NCBI RefSeq assembly: GCF_030272695.1
Contig: NZ_JARFYN010000014.1
Coordinates: 62,001-126,000, forward strand
Source of the DNA: Martinezella calliandrae
GTDB lineage: Bacteria; Pseudomonadota; Alphaproteobacteria; Rhizobiales; Rhizobiaceae
Length of the DNA stretch: 64,000 nt
Reading direction: 5' to 3'
Shown here: piece after piece, positions 46,038 to 55,612 of the stretch
Layout of the letters: every line of letters begins with the position of its first letter
Position numbering within the stretch: position 1 is the stretch's first letter
The notes under the pieces: model-generated
Database searches by the model: none
Told to the model about the DNA's origin: nothing
What the model saw: only the letters and a program-made list of their open reading frames with translations
Program-made: the position numbers and the translations under genes

Positions 46038-47798
46038 ATGAATCTTTTCACCGATTTCGAAGTCAGAATTAAGAACGCCCTTGAGCAAATTGATATTGTG
46101 AAGGAAAAGCGATCTGAACTCGACTTCGGCCGTATAGGCGTGGAGCCGCCGAGAGACGCCAGCCATGGCGATGTCGCCACCAATGCCGCCATGGTGCTGT
46201 CCAAGCCGCTCGGCACGAACCCGCGTGCGCTCGCTGAGATCATCATCGCCAAATTGCGCGAAGATGCTGATGTTGCCGAGGTTTCGGTGGCCGGCCCCGG
46301 TTTCATCAATATTCGTCTTTCAGTCGGCTATTGGCAGCGCCTACTGGCGATGATGATCTCGGAAGGCGAAAAATTCGGCCGCTCGACGCTCGGCGCGGGC
46401 CAGAAGGTCAACGTTGAATATGTTTCCGCCAATCCGACGGGGCCGATGCATGTCGGCCATTGCCGCGGCGCCGTCGTCGGCGATGCGCTGGCGAACCTGC
46501 TCGGCTTCGCCGGCTACGACGTTACCAAGGAGTATTATATCAACGACGCCGGCTCGCAGATCGATGTGCTGGCGCGGTCGGTTTTCCTCCGTTACCGCGA
46601 GGCACTCGGCGAGCAGGTCGGCGACATTCCCGCCGGTCTCTATCCCGGCGATTATCTCGTTCCGGTCGGCGAGGCGTTGGCGAGAGAATTCGGCACCAAG
46701 CTGCGCGGCATGCCGGAAGATCAGTGGCTGCCGATCATCAAGGAACGTGCCATCGACGCGATGATGGCAATGATTCGTGCGGATCTGGATGCGTTGAACG
46801 TCCATCATGACATCTTCTTCTCGGAACGGACGCTGCATGCCAACGGCGCGGCCCTGATCCGCACCGCCATCAACGACCTGACCTTCAAGGGATATGTCTA
46901 CAAGGGCGCTCTGCCGCCGCCGAAGGGCCAGTTGCCGGAAGATTGGGAAGATCGCGAGCAGACCTTGTTCCGTTCGACCGAAGTGGGCGACGATATCGAC
47001 CGTCCGCTGATTAAGTCCGACGGATCCTATACTTATTTCGCGGCCGACGTTGCCTACTTCAAGAATAAGTTCGACCGCGGCTTCAACGAGATGATCTATA
47101 TTCTCGGCGCCGACCATGGTGGCTACGTCAAGCGGCTGGAAGCTGTGGCGCGCAGCATATCGGATGGCCAGGCGAAGCTGACGGTGCTGCTGTGCCAGTT
47201 GGTCAAGCTGTTTCGCAATGGTGAGCCGGTGAAGATGTCGAAGCGCTCGGGCGACTTCGTCACGCTGCGTGACGTGGTCGACGAAGTGGGCCGCGATTCC
47301 GTGCGATTCATGATGCTTTACCGGAAGAGTTCCGAACCGCTGGACTTCGATTTCGCCAAGGTGACTGAACAGTCCAAGGACAACCCGGTCTTCTACGTGC
47401 AATATGCGCATGCGCGCTGCATGTCGGTTTTTCGCCAGGCCAAGGAAGCCTTCCCGGATCTCGATATTGCCTCGCTGGATCTGGCGAATGCGGTCGTCGG
47501 TGCGATCTCTGATCCGGCCGAATTACAGCTCATCGCAAAGATTGCGGAATTCCCGCGAATCGTCGAGGCTGCAGCCCAGTCGCAGGAGCCTCACCGCATA
47601 GCATTTTATCTCTACGATTTGGCAAGTTCCTTCCATGGACATTGGAATAAAGGTAAAGATTTACCTGAATTACGATTTGTTAACGATAAGAACCGAGAAT
47701 TAAGCATTGCCAGACTTGGGCTGGTGTACGCTGTCGCGTCGGTTTTGAAGTCGGGCCTTGGTATAACCGGGACCGCTGCACCAGACGAAATGCGATAA
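46038..47798 (+). CDS. argS: Arginine--tRNA ligase
   Basis: This 586-residue class I synthetase charges tRNA-Arg. HIGH is HVGH at 138-141 in [11 protein letters not shown]; the KMSKS-like motif is KMSKRSGD. The N-terminal Add-1 domain starts [14 protein letters not shown], and the C-terminal helical anticodon domain is complete. Two adjacent ATGs and a GTG 12 bases upstream compete as start; the second ATG gives the usual terminus. Confidence 0.95.
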   Translation: MNLFTDFEVRIKNALEQIDIVKEKRSELDFGRIGVEPPRDASHGDVATNAAMVLSKPLGTNPRALAEIIIAKLREDADVAEVSVAGPGFINIRLSVGYWQRLLAMMISEGEKFGRSTLGAGQKVNVEYVSANPTGPMHVGHCRGAVVGDALANLLGFAGYDVTKEYYINDAGSQIDVLARSVFLRYREALGEQVGDIPAGLYPGDYLVPVGEALAREFGTKLRGMPEDQWLPIIKERAIDAMMAMIRADLDALNVHHDIFFSERTLHANGAALIRTAINDLTFKGYVYKGALPPPKGQLPEDWEDREQTLFRSTEVGDDIDRPLIKSDGSYTYFAADVAYFKNKFDRGFNEMIYILGADHGGYVKRLEAVARSISDGQAKLTVLLCQLVKLFRNGEPVKMSKRSGDFVTLRDVVDEVGRDSVRFMMLYRKSSEPLDFDFAKVTEQSKDNPVFYVQYAHARCMSVFRQAKEAFPDLDIASLDLANAVVGAISDPAELQLIAKIAEFPRIVEAAAQSQEPHRIAFYLYDLASSFHGHWNKGKDLPELRFVNDKNRELSIARLGLVYAVASVLKSGLGITGTAAPDEMR

Positions 47799-47860
47799 AC
47801 GTCACCATTTGCCCACATTGCACTGGCAATTAACTGTAGCGTTTGCGAGTGGATTGGGTG

Positions 47861-50752
47861 ATGGCAGAAAAACAATTGGCGTATCGCGCAAGCGGAAACG
47901 ACGAGTTCTTTGCGGATGATGATCCGCTTGCCGAACTCGCCCGCATCGTCGGTTTCGAGCCGCGGCCCGCCGCCCAGGCGGCGCCCGCTCCACGGCAAGA
48001 GCCGGCCTTCGATCTTGAAGACGAGCTCTTACGGGAATTCGAGCGCTATGATGCGCCACGTTTGAGTCCTGCTGATGACATTCCGGTCTCGCCGGAAGAT
48101 CAGCCTTTTGCCGGCGAAGCCCAGCTCTCGCCTCCGGTCGAACAGACGCGCGCCGAACCTCGGTTTGAAGGGTTGCCGCAACCGGTGCCCTCAGTGAGGC
48201 AGGCTGCCGGTGCGCGCGATCTGATCGACGAACTCGAAATGTCGATCGCGCCCAGCTTGCAGCCGGTGCGGGCTCCGCAGCCTGTCCCTGCGCCGCAGGC
48301 GGATGCTCCTGCTCCGAAGCCCATCGTGACGCCGATGCCGCAGTCTGCTGCCGCCACCGTCAGGTTGCCGCTTGCCAATTTCACTGTGAATACGCCGCCG
48401 CCAGTGCGCGAACAGGCAACGCCTGCGGCTCAGGCTCCGGTCGCCCCGCACGTTGTTCAGGCCGAGCCGCCCATCGAAACGGCGCCCGATTTCAATTTGC
48501 CGATGATGCCGGACGCGCCGCGGCCACAACCATCTCAGCCCCAGCCTATTATTGCTCCGCCAGCAGCGCCGATCGCCAGAGCGCCGGAGCCGATAGAGCC
48601 GGCCCGTCTGGATACTGCGGCCCTTTCCGCCGAGATCGATGATCTACTGGCCGATGTCGACCGCTATCCCGTTCCTGTCAGAGGCGTCGTGCCAGACGCC
48701 AAGGTAGAGCCGGACTTCGATATTTTCGGGTCTCAGCCGTTGACGCCGCCGTCTGCGCCGAATGTCAGCGCTCCTGCTGCTGTTACAGCTACTCCTGTTA
48801 CGGCGAAGGCTCCGTACCGCGAGGAGCCGAAGCCGATTGTTCTGGAAGCCGAGGATCCCTTCGCCGGCCAGGACTTCGAGTTCGATCTTGCAGATATCGA
48901 AATGGAACTTGCCGAGCTCGATTTCGCCGAAACGAGCAAGCCTGCTCCGATCACGCCGCAAGCGCCCGCTCCGATGGCCGCGCCGCAAACATCTCCGATC
49001 GTTTCTCGGGCGACGCCGGTAGCGCAGCCTCCGGCTGCTCCGATCGCCGCAGCCCCGATGGCCGCTGCTCTTGAAGTCAGACAGGCTCCGCGTCCAGAGC
49101 TGGCTCCTCATCGTCCGGTTCAGCCGCCCGTAACTGCCGCGGCACCGGCAGCGCGCAAGGCTGCGCCGGTTTTTGATGCCGATCAGGCATTGCCTTTCGA
49201 TCCTGCCGAAATCTCCGACACGGAAGATCGCGTCGAGAATTTCGAAGGCTCGCATGTTCCAAGTCTGCCGCCCATCGAGCCGGAACAGCCGATCGTGGTT
49301 CCGCCGGAATATGATTTTGACATCGACTCGGAAATGGCGAGCCTGTTCGGCACGCCAAAGGAAACGGCTCCCGAGCCGATCAAGGCGGCCGCCGCAGCCG
49401 CCCTCGGCGGCGCCGCCATGGCCGCATCCTGGTCCAAGAATGCTGCGGCAAAGCCGGCCGCGGTGGCAGCCAAACAGCCTGCCGACGAATTCGACGAGTT
49501 CGAGCGGGCGTTGGAAGAGGACTTCCGCCGCAGCTACCGTGAGGCATCCAATCCGGTCGAGAATGTCGCCCGCATGACGCTGAACCCGACCGTAACCGGT
49601 CGCCGGCCCGCGCGTTCGTTCCGTGGCATGGCGACCGCCGCTGCCGTCATCGCTGTTCTGGGTCTCGGAGCCTATGGCATCTACGGTTGGGTTCGTCATG
49701 GTTCGCCGATTTCGAGCTTCTCCGGCGAGCCGCGCGTCATCACGGCCGATGCTGATCCGGTCAAGGTGGCTCCGGAAAATCCGGGCGGTACGGTTGTTCC
49801 GAATCAGGACAAGGCCGTCTACGACCGAGTAGCTGGCGACAGCACCGCTGCACCGAAGCAGAAGCAACTGGTTTCCTCCAACGAGCAGCCGGTGGATGTC
49901 GTACAGAAAACCTTAATCCCGGAAGCCGTATCCCCCGACGACGGCAGCGATGATCAAGTCACGCCAACCCCGGTTGGTGAAACTGAGGATCCACGGCTGC
50001 TGCCGAACCAGAACGGCAACAATGCGAATTCGGCTGCCAACGATGATGCCCAGATTCCATCGGTGTCGCCGCGCAAGGTGCGCACGATGATCGTCAAGCC
50101 GGACGGCTCACTGGTCGCTCGCGAAGAGCCGGCTGTCGACAACACTACGACTGCAGCATCCCCGGCATCGACGCCGAAGGCCCCTGCAGCGAAACCACCG
50201 GCTGATAGCCAAGTTGCCTCTGCCGACCTTCGCCCATCGACGGCAAATGCCCAAGCCTCGCAACCGGCTGCTGCTCAACCCGCCGATAGTGACGCTGCCA
50301 GCGCCGAAAGCACGCCGATCCGCGTCGTGAAAGCGACCCCTGTTCCGACGTCGCGCCCTGTGCAGCAGCCAGCAAGGCCCGCTGTCGCCCCTGCGTCGAA
50401 TGATGCCGCTGCTGCCCGTGCGGTTCAGGCCCAGCCGAAGGCGCAGCAGGTTGCGTCGGCAAGCCCCGCCGCGGCCCAGGCTGCTCCAGCGGCATCGGCA
50501 AGCGCGGGCGGGTTTTACGGCGTGCAGATCGCGTCGCTGCCTTCCGAGGCCGAGGCGCAGAAGTCGCAGGCTAATTTGAAGGCGAAGTTCGCGAGCGTCA
50601 TTGGTGGTCACCCGCTCGAAATTCGCAAGGCCGACATCGCCGGCAAGGGCACCTACTATCGCGTCCGCGTTGTCGCCGGCTCCAAGGACGAAGCCGCCGA
50701 CATCTGCCAGCGTTACCGCGCAGCAGGCGGCACCTGCCTGATCTCCAAATAA
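47861..50752 (+). CDS. SPOR domain protein with long disordered cytoplasmic region
   Basis: The 963-residue protein has a cytoplasmic N-terminal part of about 585 residues, very rich in Pro, Ala and acidic residues. One transmembrane helix (TAAAVIAVLGLGAYGIYGWV) sits near 590-610, then a periplasmic Ala/Pro-rich linker, and a C-terminal SPOR domain from about 883 (GGFYGVQIASLPSEAEAQKS to CLISK). SPOR domains bind denuded glycan strands at the division septum, so it is likely a divisome or envelope protein. A terminator follows. Confidence 0.85.
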   Translation: MAEKQLAYRASGNDEFFADDDPLAELARIVGFEPRPAAQAAPAPRQEPAFDLEDELLREFERYDAPRLSPADDIPVSPEDQPFAGEAQLSPPVEQTRAEPRFEGLPQPVPSVRQAAGARDLIDELEMSIAPSLQPVRAPQPVPAPQADAPAPKPIVTPMPQSAAATVRLPLANFTVNTPPPVREQATPAAQAPVAPHVVQAEPPIETAPDFNLPMMPDAPRPQPSQPQPIIAPPAAPIARAPEPIEPARLDTAALSAEIDDLLADVDRYPVPVRGVVPDAKVEPDFDIFGSQPLTPPSAPNVSAPAAVTATPVTAKAPYREEPKPIVLEAEDPFAGQDFEFDLADIEMELAELDFAETSKPAPITPQAPAPMAAPQTSPIVSRATPVAQPPAAPIAAAPMAAALEVRQAPRPELAPHRPVQPPVTAAAPAARKAAPVFDADQALPFDPAEISDTEDRVENFEGSHVPSLPPIEPEQPIVVPPEYDFDIDSEMASLFGTPKETAPEPIKAAAAAALGGAAMAASWSKNAAAKPAAVAAKQPADEFDEFERALEEDFRRSYREASNPVENVARMTLNPTVTGRRPARSFRGMATAAAVIAVLGLGAYGIYGWVRHGSPISSFSGEPRVITADADPVKVAPENPGGTVVPNQDKAVYDRVAGDSTAAPKQKQLVSSNEQPVDVVQKTLIPEAVSPDDGSDDQVTPTPVGETEDPRLLPNQNGNNANSAANDDAQIPSVSPRKVRTMIVKPDGSLVAREEPAVDNTTTAASPASTPKAPAAKPPADSQVASADLRPSTANAQASQPAAAQPADSDAASAESTPIRVVKATPVPTSRPVQQPARPAVAPASNDAAAARAVQAQPKAQQVASASPAAAQAAPAASASAGGFYGVQIASLPSEAEAQKSQANLKAKFASVIGGHPLEIRKADIAGKGTYYRVRVVAGSKDEAADICQRYRAAGGTCLISK

Positions 50753-50775
50753 GAGATCAAAGCCCTACGATGTTA

Positions 50776-50809
50776 AAAACGGCGGGCTGAGGCTCGCCGT
50801 TTTCTTTTG
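50776..50809 (+). terminator. Terminator after the SPOR gene
   Basis: A 9-bp stem (AAAACGGCG with CGCCGTTTT) is followed by CTTTT. It separates the SPOR gene from nagZ. Confidence 0.85.
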
Positions 50810-50864
50810 TGTATCCGGGTTCGAGGTTATTCGCATTTCGCGATGCGGCCTTTATGATTCGAAC

Positions 50865-51878
50865 ATGACCGAATCAAAATCCATGATCCTCGGCTGTAGC
50901 GGCCATTCCATCACGCGCCAAGAGCGTTCCTTCTATCAGTCGGAACAGCCATGGGGCTTTATCCTCTTTGGGCGCAATATTTCCGAGCCTGCGCAGATAG
51001 CCGATCTCGTCGCTTCGCTGCGCGACAGCGTTGGTCGCGATGCGCCGGTATTGATCGACCAGGAAGGGGGCAGGGTGCAGCGCATCCGTCCACCGATCCT
51101 GCCGCATTATCCGTCCGGCCAGTCACTGGGCGATCTTTATCGCAAAAACCGTGAACAGGGCACGCGCGCCGCCTGGCTGATGTCGCGGCTGCACGCTTTC
51201 GATCTCCTGAAATTCGGCATCAACGTCGATTGCCTGCCGGTGCTCGACGTGCCAATCGAAGGTTCTAGCAACGTCATCGGCAACCGCGCCTATGGTGGCG
51301 ATCCAACAGCGGTAACGGAGATGGGACGCGCGGCTGCCGAGGGCCTCAAAGCGGGCGGCGTCCTGCCGGTGATGAAGCATATGCCCGGCCACGGCCGCGG
51401 TTTTGCCGATTCGCATCACGAATTGCCGGTTGTCACGGTTCCGCGCGCGGAGCTGGAAGCGCATGACTTTCCGCCCTTTGTGGCGCTGAAGGATGAGCTT
51501 ATGGCAATGACCTGCCACGTCGTATTTACCGACATCGACCCCGCCAATCCGGCGACGACGTCGCGCAAGGTCATCGACGAGATCATTCGTGGCCATATCG
51601 GCTTCCAGGGTCTGCTGCTCTCTGACGATACCTCGATGAACGCGCTCGCCGGCACGATCGGCGAGCGGGCGGCGAATATTGTTGCGGGCGGTTGCGATAT
51701 CGTGCTGCACTGCAACGGCGTCATGGATGAGATGCAGCAGGTGGCGCGCAACGTTCCGGCGTTGACCGGTGCCGCGCTAGCGCGTGCGAAAACGGTCGAG
51801 GCGGCTTTCGGCCACAACGATGACGCCGATGAGGCTTCGATCCGCGCTGAATTCGATGCGATGCTTGCGGTGGCGTAG
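50865..51878 (+). CDS. nagZ: Beta-N-acetylhexosaminidase NagZ
   Basis: This 337-residue GH3 enzyme removes GlcNAc from cytoplasmic muropeptides during peptidoglycan recycling. The substrate motif KHMPGHGRGFADSH lies at 171-184, including the catalytic Asp-His pair of the mobile loop, and the nucleophile Asp is in LLSDDTSMNAL. No signal peptide is present, as expected. It starts a run nagZ-scpA-scpB with short gaps. Confidence 0.93.
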   Translation: MTESKSMILGCSGHSITRQERSFYQSEQPWGFILFGRNISEPAQIADLVASLRDSVGRDAPVLIDQEGGRVQRIRPPILPHYPSGQSLGDLYRKNREQGTRAAWLMSRLHAFDLLKFGINVDCLPVLDVPIEGSSNVIGNRAYGGDPTAVTEMGRAAAEGLKAGGVLPVMKHMPGHGRGFADSHHELPVVTVPRAELEAHDFPPFVALKDELMAMTCHVVFTDIDPANPATTSRKVIDEIIRGHIGFQGLLLSDDTSMNALAGTIGERAANIVAGGCDIVLHCNGVMDEMQQVARNVPALTGAALARAKTVEAAFGHNDDADEASIRAEFDAMLAVA

Positions 51879-51908
51879 GACCGAGCTTCAGGGATCTGAG
51901 GGGTGAAC

Positions 51909-52748
51909 ATGGTGGACGGCACGGAGAAGAATCTGCAGGCGGAGACGCCGATGGACAAGCTCTGGCAGGACAATGGCGCCGAGCGCGGCAAAGATGAACC
52001 GGCGCTTGTCGTCGACATCGCCGGCTTCGAAGGCCCGCTTGACCTTTTGCTGCATCTCGCCCGCAACCAGAAGGTCGATCTGTCGCGCATCTCTGTGCTG
52101 TCGCTCGCCGAGCAATATTTGCAGTTCATTGAGCGCGCCCGACGCATCCGCATCGAGCTTGCCGCCGATTATCTCGTCATGGCCGCCTGGCTCGCCTATC
52201 TTAAATCGAAACTGCTCATTCCGCAGCAGAGCAAGGAAGATGGCCCGACCGGCGAGGAAATGGCCGCGACGCTCGCCTTCCGCCTGAAGCGCCTCGAAGC
52301 CATGCGTGACGCGGCGACAGATCTCGTCAACCGCAATCGCCTCGGCCGCGACGTATTTGCCCGCGGAGCACCGGAACATATTCCCGACCGGCGCCAGTCG
52401 GCCTATGACGCCAGCCTCTACGATCTTCTGACTGCTTATGCGAGCTTGCGTCAGCGTCAGGCGATCACGCAGGTGACAATCGAGCGCCGTCGGGTCTGGT
52501 CGCTGGTCGATGCGCGTACGATTCTCAGTAGGATGATCGGCGAGATCACCGATTGGACAGCCTTGGAACACTATCTGATGGACTATATGACCAATGCGGG
52601 TGAGCGTGTGACCGCCATCGCCAGCGCCTTCGCCGCCTCGTTGGAGCTGGTGCGCGAAGGCAAGCTGGAGATTCGCCAAGAGGGCGCTTTTCAGCCGCTC
52701 TATATGCGCCGCGGGCCGAACCATATAGAACTTGAGGCAGCGGAATAG
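51909..52748 (+). CDS. scpA: Segregation and condensation protein A
   Basis: The 279-residue kleisin bridges the heads of SMC and acts with ScpB in chromosome organisation. The N-terminal motif FEGPLDLLLHLARNQKVDL and SLAEQYLQF, and the mid-helix AADYLVMAAWLAYLKSKLLI, are family hallmarks. GAGGGG lies 6 bases before the ATG at 51909; a GTG 6 bases upstream is also in frame. It is 30 bases after nagZ. Confidence 0.94.
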   Translation: MVDGTEKNLQAETPMDKLWQDNGAERGKDEPALVVDIAGFEGPLDLLLHLARNQKVDLSRISVLSLAEQYLQFIERARRIRIELAADYLVMAAWLAYLKSKLLIPQQSKEDGPTGEEMAATLAFRLKRLEAMRDAATDLVNRNRLGRDVFARGAPEHIPDRRQSAYDASLYDLLTAYASLRQRQAITQVTIERRRVWSLVDARTILSRMIGEITDWTALEHYLMDYMTNAGERVTAIASAFAASLELVREGKLEIRQEGAFQPLYMRRGPNHIELEAAE

Positions 52749-52761
52749 AGCAGGAGCGAGC

Positions 52762-53487
52762 GTGACGGGCCCGGACAACGATCAGCGCATGGACGACGAC
52801 GCGGCTGCCTCGACAGAGTCTGACGTTGGTGGGCGCCTTGTCCGCGAAGCCGAGCGCATTGCGGAAGCTCTGGTCTTTGCCTCCGCTCTGCCGGTTTCCG
52901 AAGGTTTTATTGCCGATCGCATCCCACGCGGCATCGATGTCAGCTCTATTATGCAGCGCCTGAAGGCCGACTATGCGGCGCGCGGTGTCAATCTGATACA
53001 GGTCGACGGCGCCTGGGCCTTTCGCACGGCCGCTGATCTTTCCTTTGTGATCCGCCGCGATGACAACGAGGTTCGGAAACTGTCGCGCGCCGCGCTCGAA
53101 GTCCTGGCCATCATTGCCTATCACCAGCCGGTGACGCGCGCCGAGATCGAGGACATCAGAGGCGTGCAGACGTCGAAGGGGACGCTCGACGTATTGATGG
53201 AATCCGGCTGGGTTCGTTTTCGCGGCCGTCGACGCACGCCCGGCCGGCCGGTGACGCTGGGTACCACGCGGGATTTCCTCGATCATTTCGGGCTGGAAGA
53301 GTTGCGCGATCTCCCCGGTCTCGAAGAATTGAAGGGAGCGGGGCTGCTCTCGGGCCGTATCCCTTCTAATTTCAACATTCCGTCGCCTTTGATGAGCGAC
53401 GAATTGACCGAGGATGAAGATCCGATCACGCAATTGGATTTGGAGGAACTCGGCCTTCTGGCGCCGGGCGGCGCTTCGGACGACTGA
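52762..53487 (+). CDS. scpB: Segregation and condensation protein B
   Basis: The 241-residue protein has two winged helices. EALVFASALPVS and KLSRAALEVLAIIAYHQPVTRAEIE mark them, and RRRTPGRPVTLGTTRDFLDHFGL is the usual end of the core. An acidic tail follows. GTG at 52762 has AGGAG 5 bases upstream and starts 13 bases after scpA, so coupling is likely. Confidence 0.94.
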   Translation: MTGPDNDQRMDDDAAASTESDVGGRLVREAERIAEALVFASALPVSEGFIADRIPRGIDVSSIMQRLKADYAARGVNLIQVDGAWAFRTAADLSFVIRRDDNEVRKLSRAALEVLAIIAYHQPVTRAEIEDIRGVQTSKGTLDVLMESGWVRFRGRRRTPGRPVTLGTTRDFLDHFGLEELRDLPGLEELKGAGLLSGRIPSNFNIPSPLMSDELTEDEDPITQLDLEELGLLAPGGASDD

Positions 53488-53739
53488 GCCAAAATCGGCG
53501 CCATCACCGCATCTTAGGCCGATCGGCTGCGATGAAGCTTTTTTCCAAGGATTGGCGCCAAGTCTCGGTTTTGCCATTAGCGGATGCGAATATGAAAATC
53601 ATTCTCCTTAGTTGGAGATGTTCGGCCGTTGCTTTAGCGTTCGCTATCCCCATCTGCGTCGCTGGAGTACATTTTGGTGTTTGAAAAACATCTGTAAACG
53701 TCTTACATCGGGAAGACGTTGAAATTGGGAGTTATCGCA

Positions 53740-53943
53740 ATGGGTTCTCTAAGCATATGGCATTGGCTGATCGTTCTGGCCATCGCCCTGTTGTTGTTCG
53801 GTCGTGGAAAGATCCCGGAGCTGATGGGTGATGTTGCCAAGGGCATCAAGAGCTTCAAAAAAGGCATGAATGACGACGAAGATACGCCGTCTCAGACGAC
53901 AGCGTCCCGTACGGTCGAACACAAGGCCGACGAAACGAAATAA
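53740..53943 (+). CDS. tatA: Sec-independent protein translocase TatA
   Basis: The 67-residue protein has one N-terminal membrane helix ([21 protein letters not shown]), the [18 protein letters not shown] hinge and amphipathic helix, and an acidic tail. It polymerises to form the Tat pore. GGGAG lies 9 bases before the ATG. A 250-base gap separates it from scpB, so a promoter is likely there. CpdB in this window is a likely client. Confidence 0.95.
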   Translation: MGSLSIWHWLIVLAIALLLFGRGKIPELMGDVAKGIKSFKKGMNDDEDTPSQTTASRTVEHKADETK

Positions 53944-53998
53944 TCATGTCGGGTGCGTCAGGAGCTGAGAGGCTTGCTGTCGGCCCAGGAGCCTTTTG

Positions 53999-54688
53999 AT
54001 GTTCGATGTAGGCTGGTCTGAGCTGCTGATTATCGCTATCGTGGCGCTCGTGGTCATTGGCCCTAAGGAACTGCCGTCGACTTTGCGGACGATCGGTAAG
54101 ATGACGGCGCGGGCCCGAAAAGTGGCCGGCGAATTCCGCGCGCAATTCGATGAGGCCATGCGTGAGGCGGAGCTCGACGATGTGCGCCAGACGATCTCCG
54201 ATGCGCAGAAACTCAATCCGGTCAATTCGTTGCGAGAGGCGATGAACCCGTTGCGCCAGATGGGCAACGAGATCAAGGCCGATCTGCAGCGATCGTCGAC
54301 GGTGGATAAGCCCGAGGTTGCCACCTCCACGCCGGCTGTCCAGGTTTCCGAACCGTCCATGGGGCTGCCGGAGACGCCTCCGATTGTTCCTGCTGCAGAT
54401 GCGACCGCGCCGATTGTTTCCCCTTCGCCGGTGACCCCGGCTCCGCCGGCCGTCATTTCCGAAGAGACGCCCGCAAAGCCGAAAACCGTCCGCAAGCCAC
54501 GGGCGAAAACGCCGGCCAAGACGGATGAAGTTGTTGCTGCTGCTGTGGTCGACACATCGGTTGTCGCGGAGAAGCCGAAGCGCGCGCCCCGCAAGGCTGC
54601 AACCACCGCGACGGATGCTCCCACCGCTGCGCCAAGAAAGCGCGCAACAGCCAGCAAACCCACGCCTAACAAGAAGGACCAGGCATGA
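53999..54688 (+). CDS. tatB: Sec-independent protein translocase TatB
   Basis: The 229-residue protein begins FDVGWSELLIIAIVALVVIG with the conserved Glu and a short membrane helix, then an amphipathic helix (ARKVAGEFRAQFDEAMREAE). The second half is a long Pro/Ala/Lys-rich tail, longer than in E. coli TatB (171 residues). TatB with TatC recognises twin-arginine signals. AGGAG stands about 7 bases before the ATG; the end overlaps tatC. Confidence 0.94.
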   Translation: MFDVGWSELLIIAIVALVVIGPKELPSTLRTIGKMTARARKVAGEFRAQFDEAMREAELDDVRQTISDAQKLNPVNSLREAMNPLRQMGNEIKADLQRSSTVDKPEVATSTPAVQVSEPSMGLPETPPIVPAADATAPIVSPSPVTPAPPAVISEETPAKPKTVRKPRAKTPAKTDEVVAAAVVDTSVVAEKPKRAPRKAATTATDAPTAAPRKRATASKPTPNKKDQA

Positions 54689-55512
54689 CGGGTGATATTG
54701 ACGATAAGCCGCAGCCGCTTATCGAACACCTCATGGAATTGCGCACGCGGCTGATTTGGTCGCTGGTGGCATTTTTCGTTGCCTTCATCGGCTGCTTCGC
54801 CTTTGCCAAGCATCTCTTCAACTATCTGGTCTATCCGTACAAATGGGCTGTCGTTTGGGCCCATCTCGATATCGCCAAGGCCGAACTGATATACACCGCG
54901 CCGCAGGAGTTTTTCTTCACGCAGGTGAAGGTCGCAATGTTTGGCGCACTGGTCATCGCCTTCCCGATCATTGCCGCACAGATCTACAAATTCGTGGCGC
55001 CGGGCCTCTACAAGAACGAGCGCGCCGCTTTCCTGCCGTTCCTGATCGCATCGCCGGTCTTGTTTTTGATGGGTGCTGCGCTCGTCTACTTCTTCTTCTG
55101 CCCGATGGTCATGTGGTTCTTCCTGAAGATGCAGCAGTCGCCGGCTGACGGGCAGGTGGGGATCGCCCTGCTGCCGAAGGTCTCGGAATATCTGAGCCTG
55201 ATCATGACGCTGGTCTTTTCCTTCGGCCTCGTTTTCCAATTGCCGGTCATTACAACGCTGCTCGCCCGCGTCGGACTGCTGACCTCGCAATGGCTGGCGG
55301 AAAAGCGCAAGTTCGCAATCGTCTTCGCCTTCATCGTCGCCGCCGTGCTGACGCCGCCGGATCCGATGTCCCAGATCGGCCTTGCACTGCCGACGATCCT
55401 TCTCTACGAGATTTCCATCTACGCGGCGCGACTCGTGGAACGCCAGCGTGCCCGGCAAGCGCTCGAGGAGAGTGGCGAGACTTCGGACGTCGCCAAGACT
55501 GATAGTGTCTAA
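54685..55512 (+). CDS. tatC: Sec-independent protein translocase TatC
   Basis: The 275-residue membrane protein has six spans and the TatC signatures PLIEHLMELRTRLIWS at the N-terminus, the FFFTQVKVAMFGALVIAFP loop with conserved Phe, and LTPPDPMSQIGLALP. It binds the twin-arginine motif. Its ATG overlaps the tatB stop as ATGA. Confidence 0.96.
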   Translation: MTGDIDDKPQPLIEHLMELRTRLIWSLVAFFVAFIGCFAFAKHLFNYLVYPYKWAVVWAHLDIAKAELIYTAPQEFFFTQVKVAMFGALVIAFPIIAAQIYKFVAPGLYKNERAAFLPFLIASPVLFLMGAALVYFFFCPMVMWFFLKMQQSPADGQVGIALLPKVSEYLSLIMTLVFSFGLVFQLPVITTLLARVGLLTSQWLAEKRKFAIVFAFIVAAVLTPPDPMSQIGLALPTILLYEISIYAARLVERQRARQALEESGETSDVAKTDSV

Positions 55513-55557
55513 GCGACAGGTTGGGATCGTCTTTTCATAGAGTTTTGCCGGTTCGAT

Positions 55558-55581
55558 CTCCGACCGAAATCTCGGTCGGAG
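55558..55581 (+). other. Perfect hairpin in the serS leader
   Basis: A 10-bp perfect stem (CTCCGACCGA with TCGGTCGGAG) and AATC loop lies 31 bases before the serS start. No T run follows, so it is not a typical terminator; it could be a processing or attenuation element. Confidence 0.5.
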
Positions 55582-55612
55582 CTACGCTCATGTGCAACGA
55601 CCTGGAACGACG

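Noticed and set aside
48644..49867. A 407-codon Arg-rich minus-strand open frame across the SPOR gene
   Set aside because: Arg-rich low-complexity translation opposite a Pro/Ala-rich gene; no start signal.
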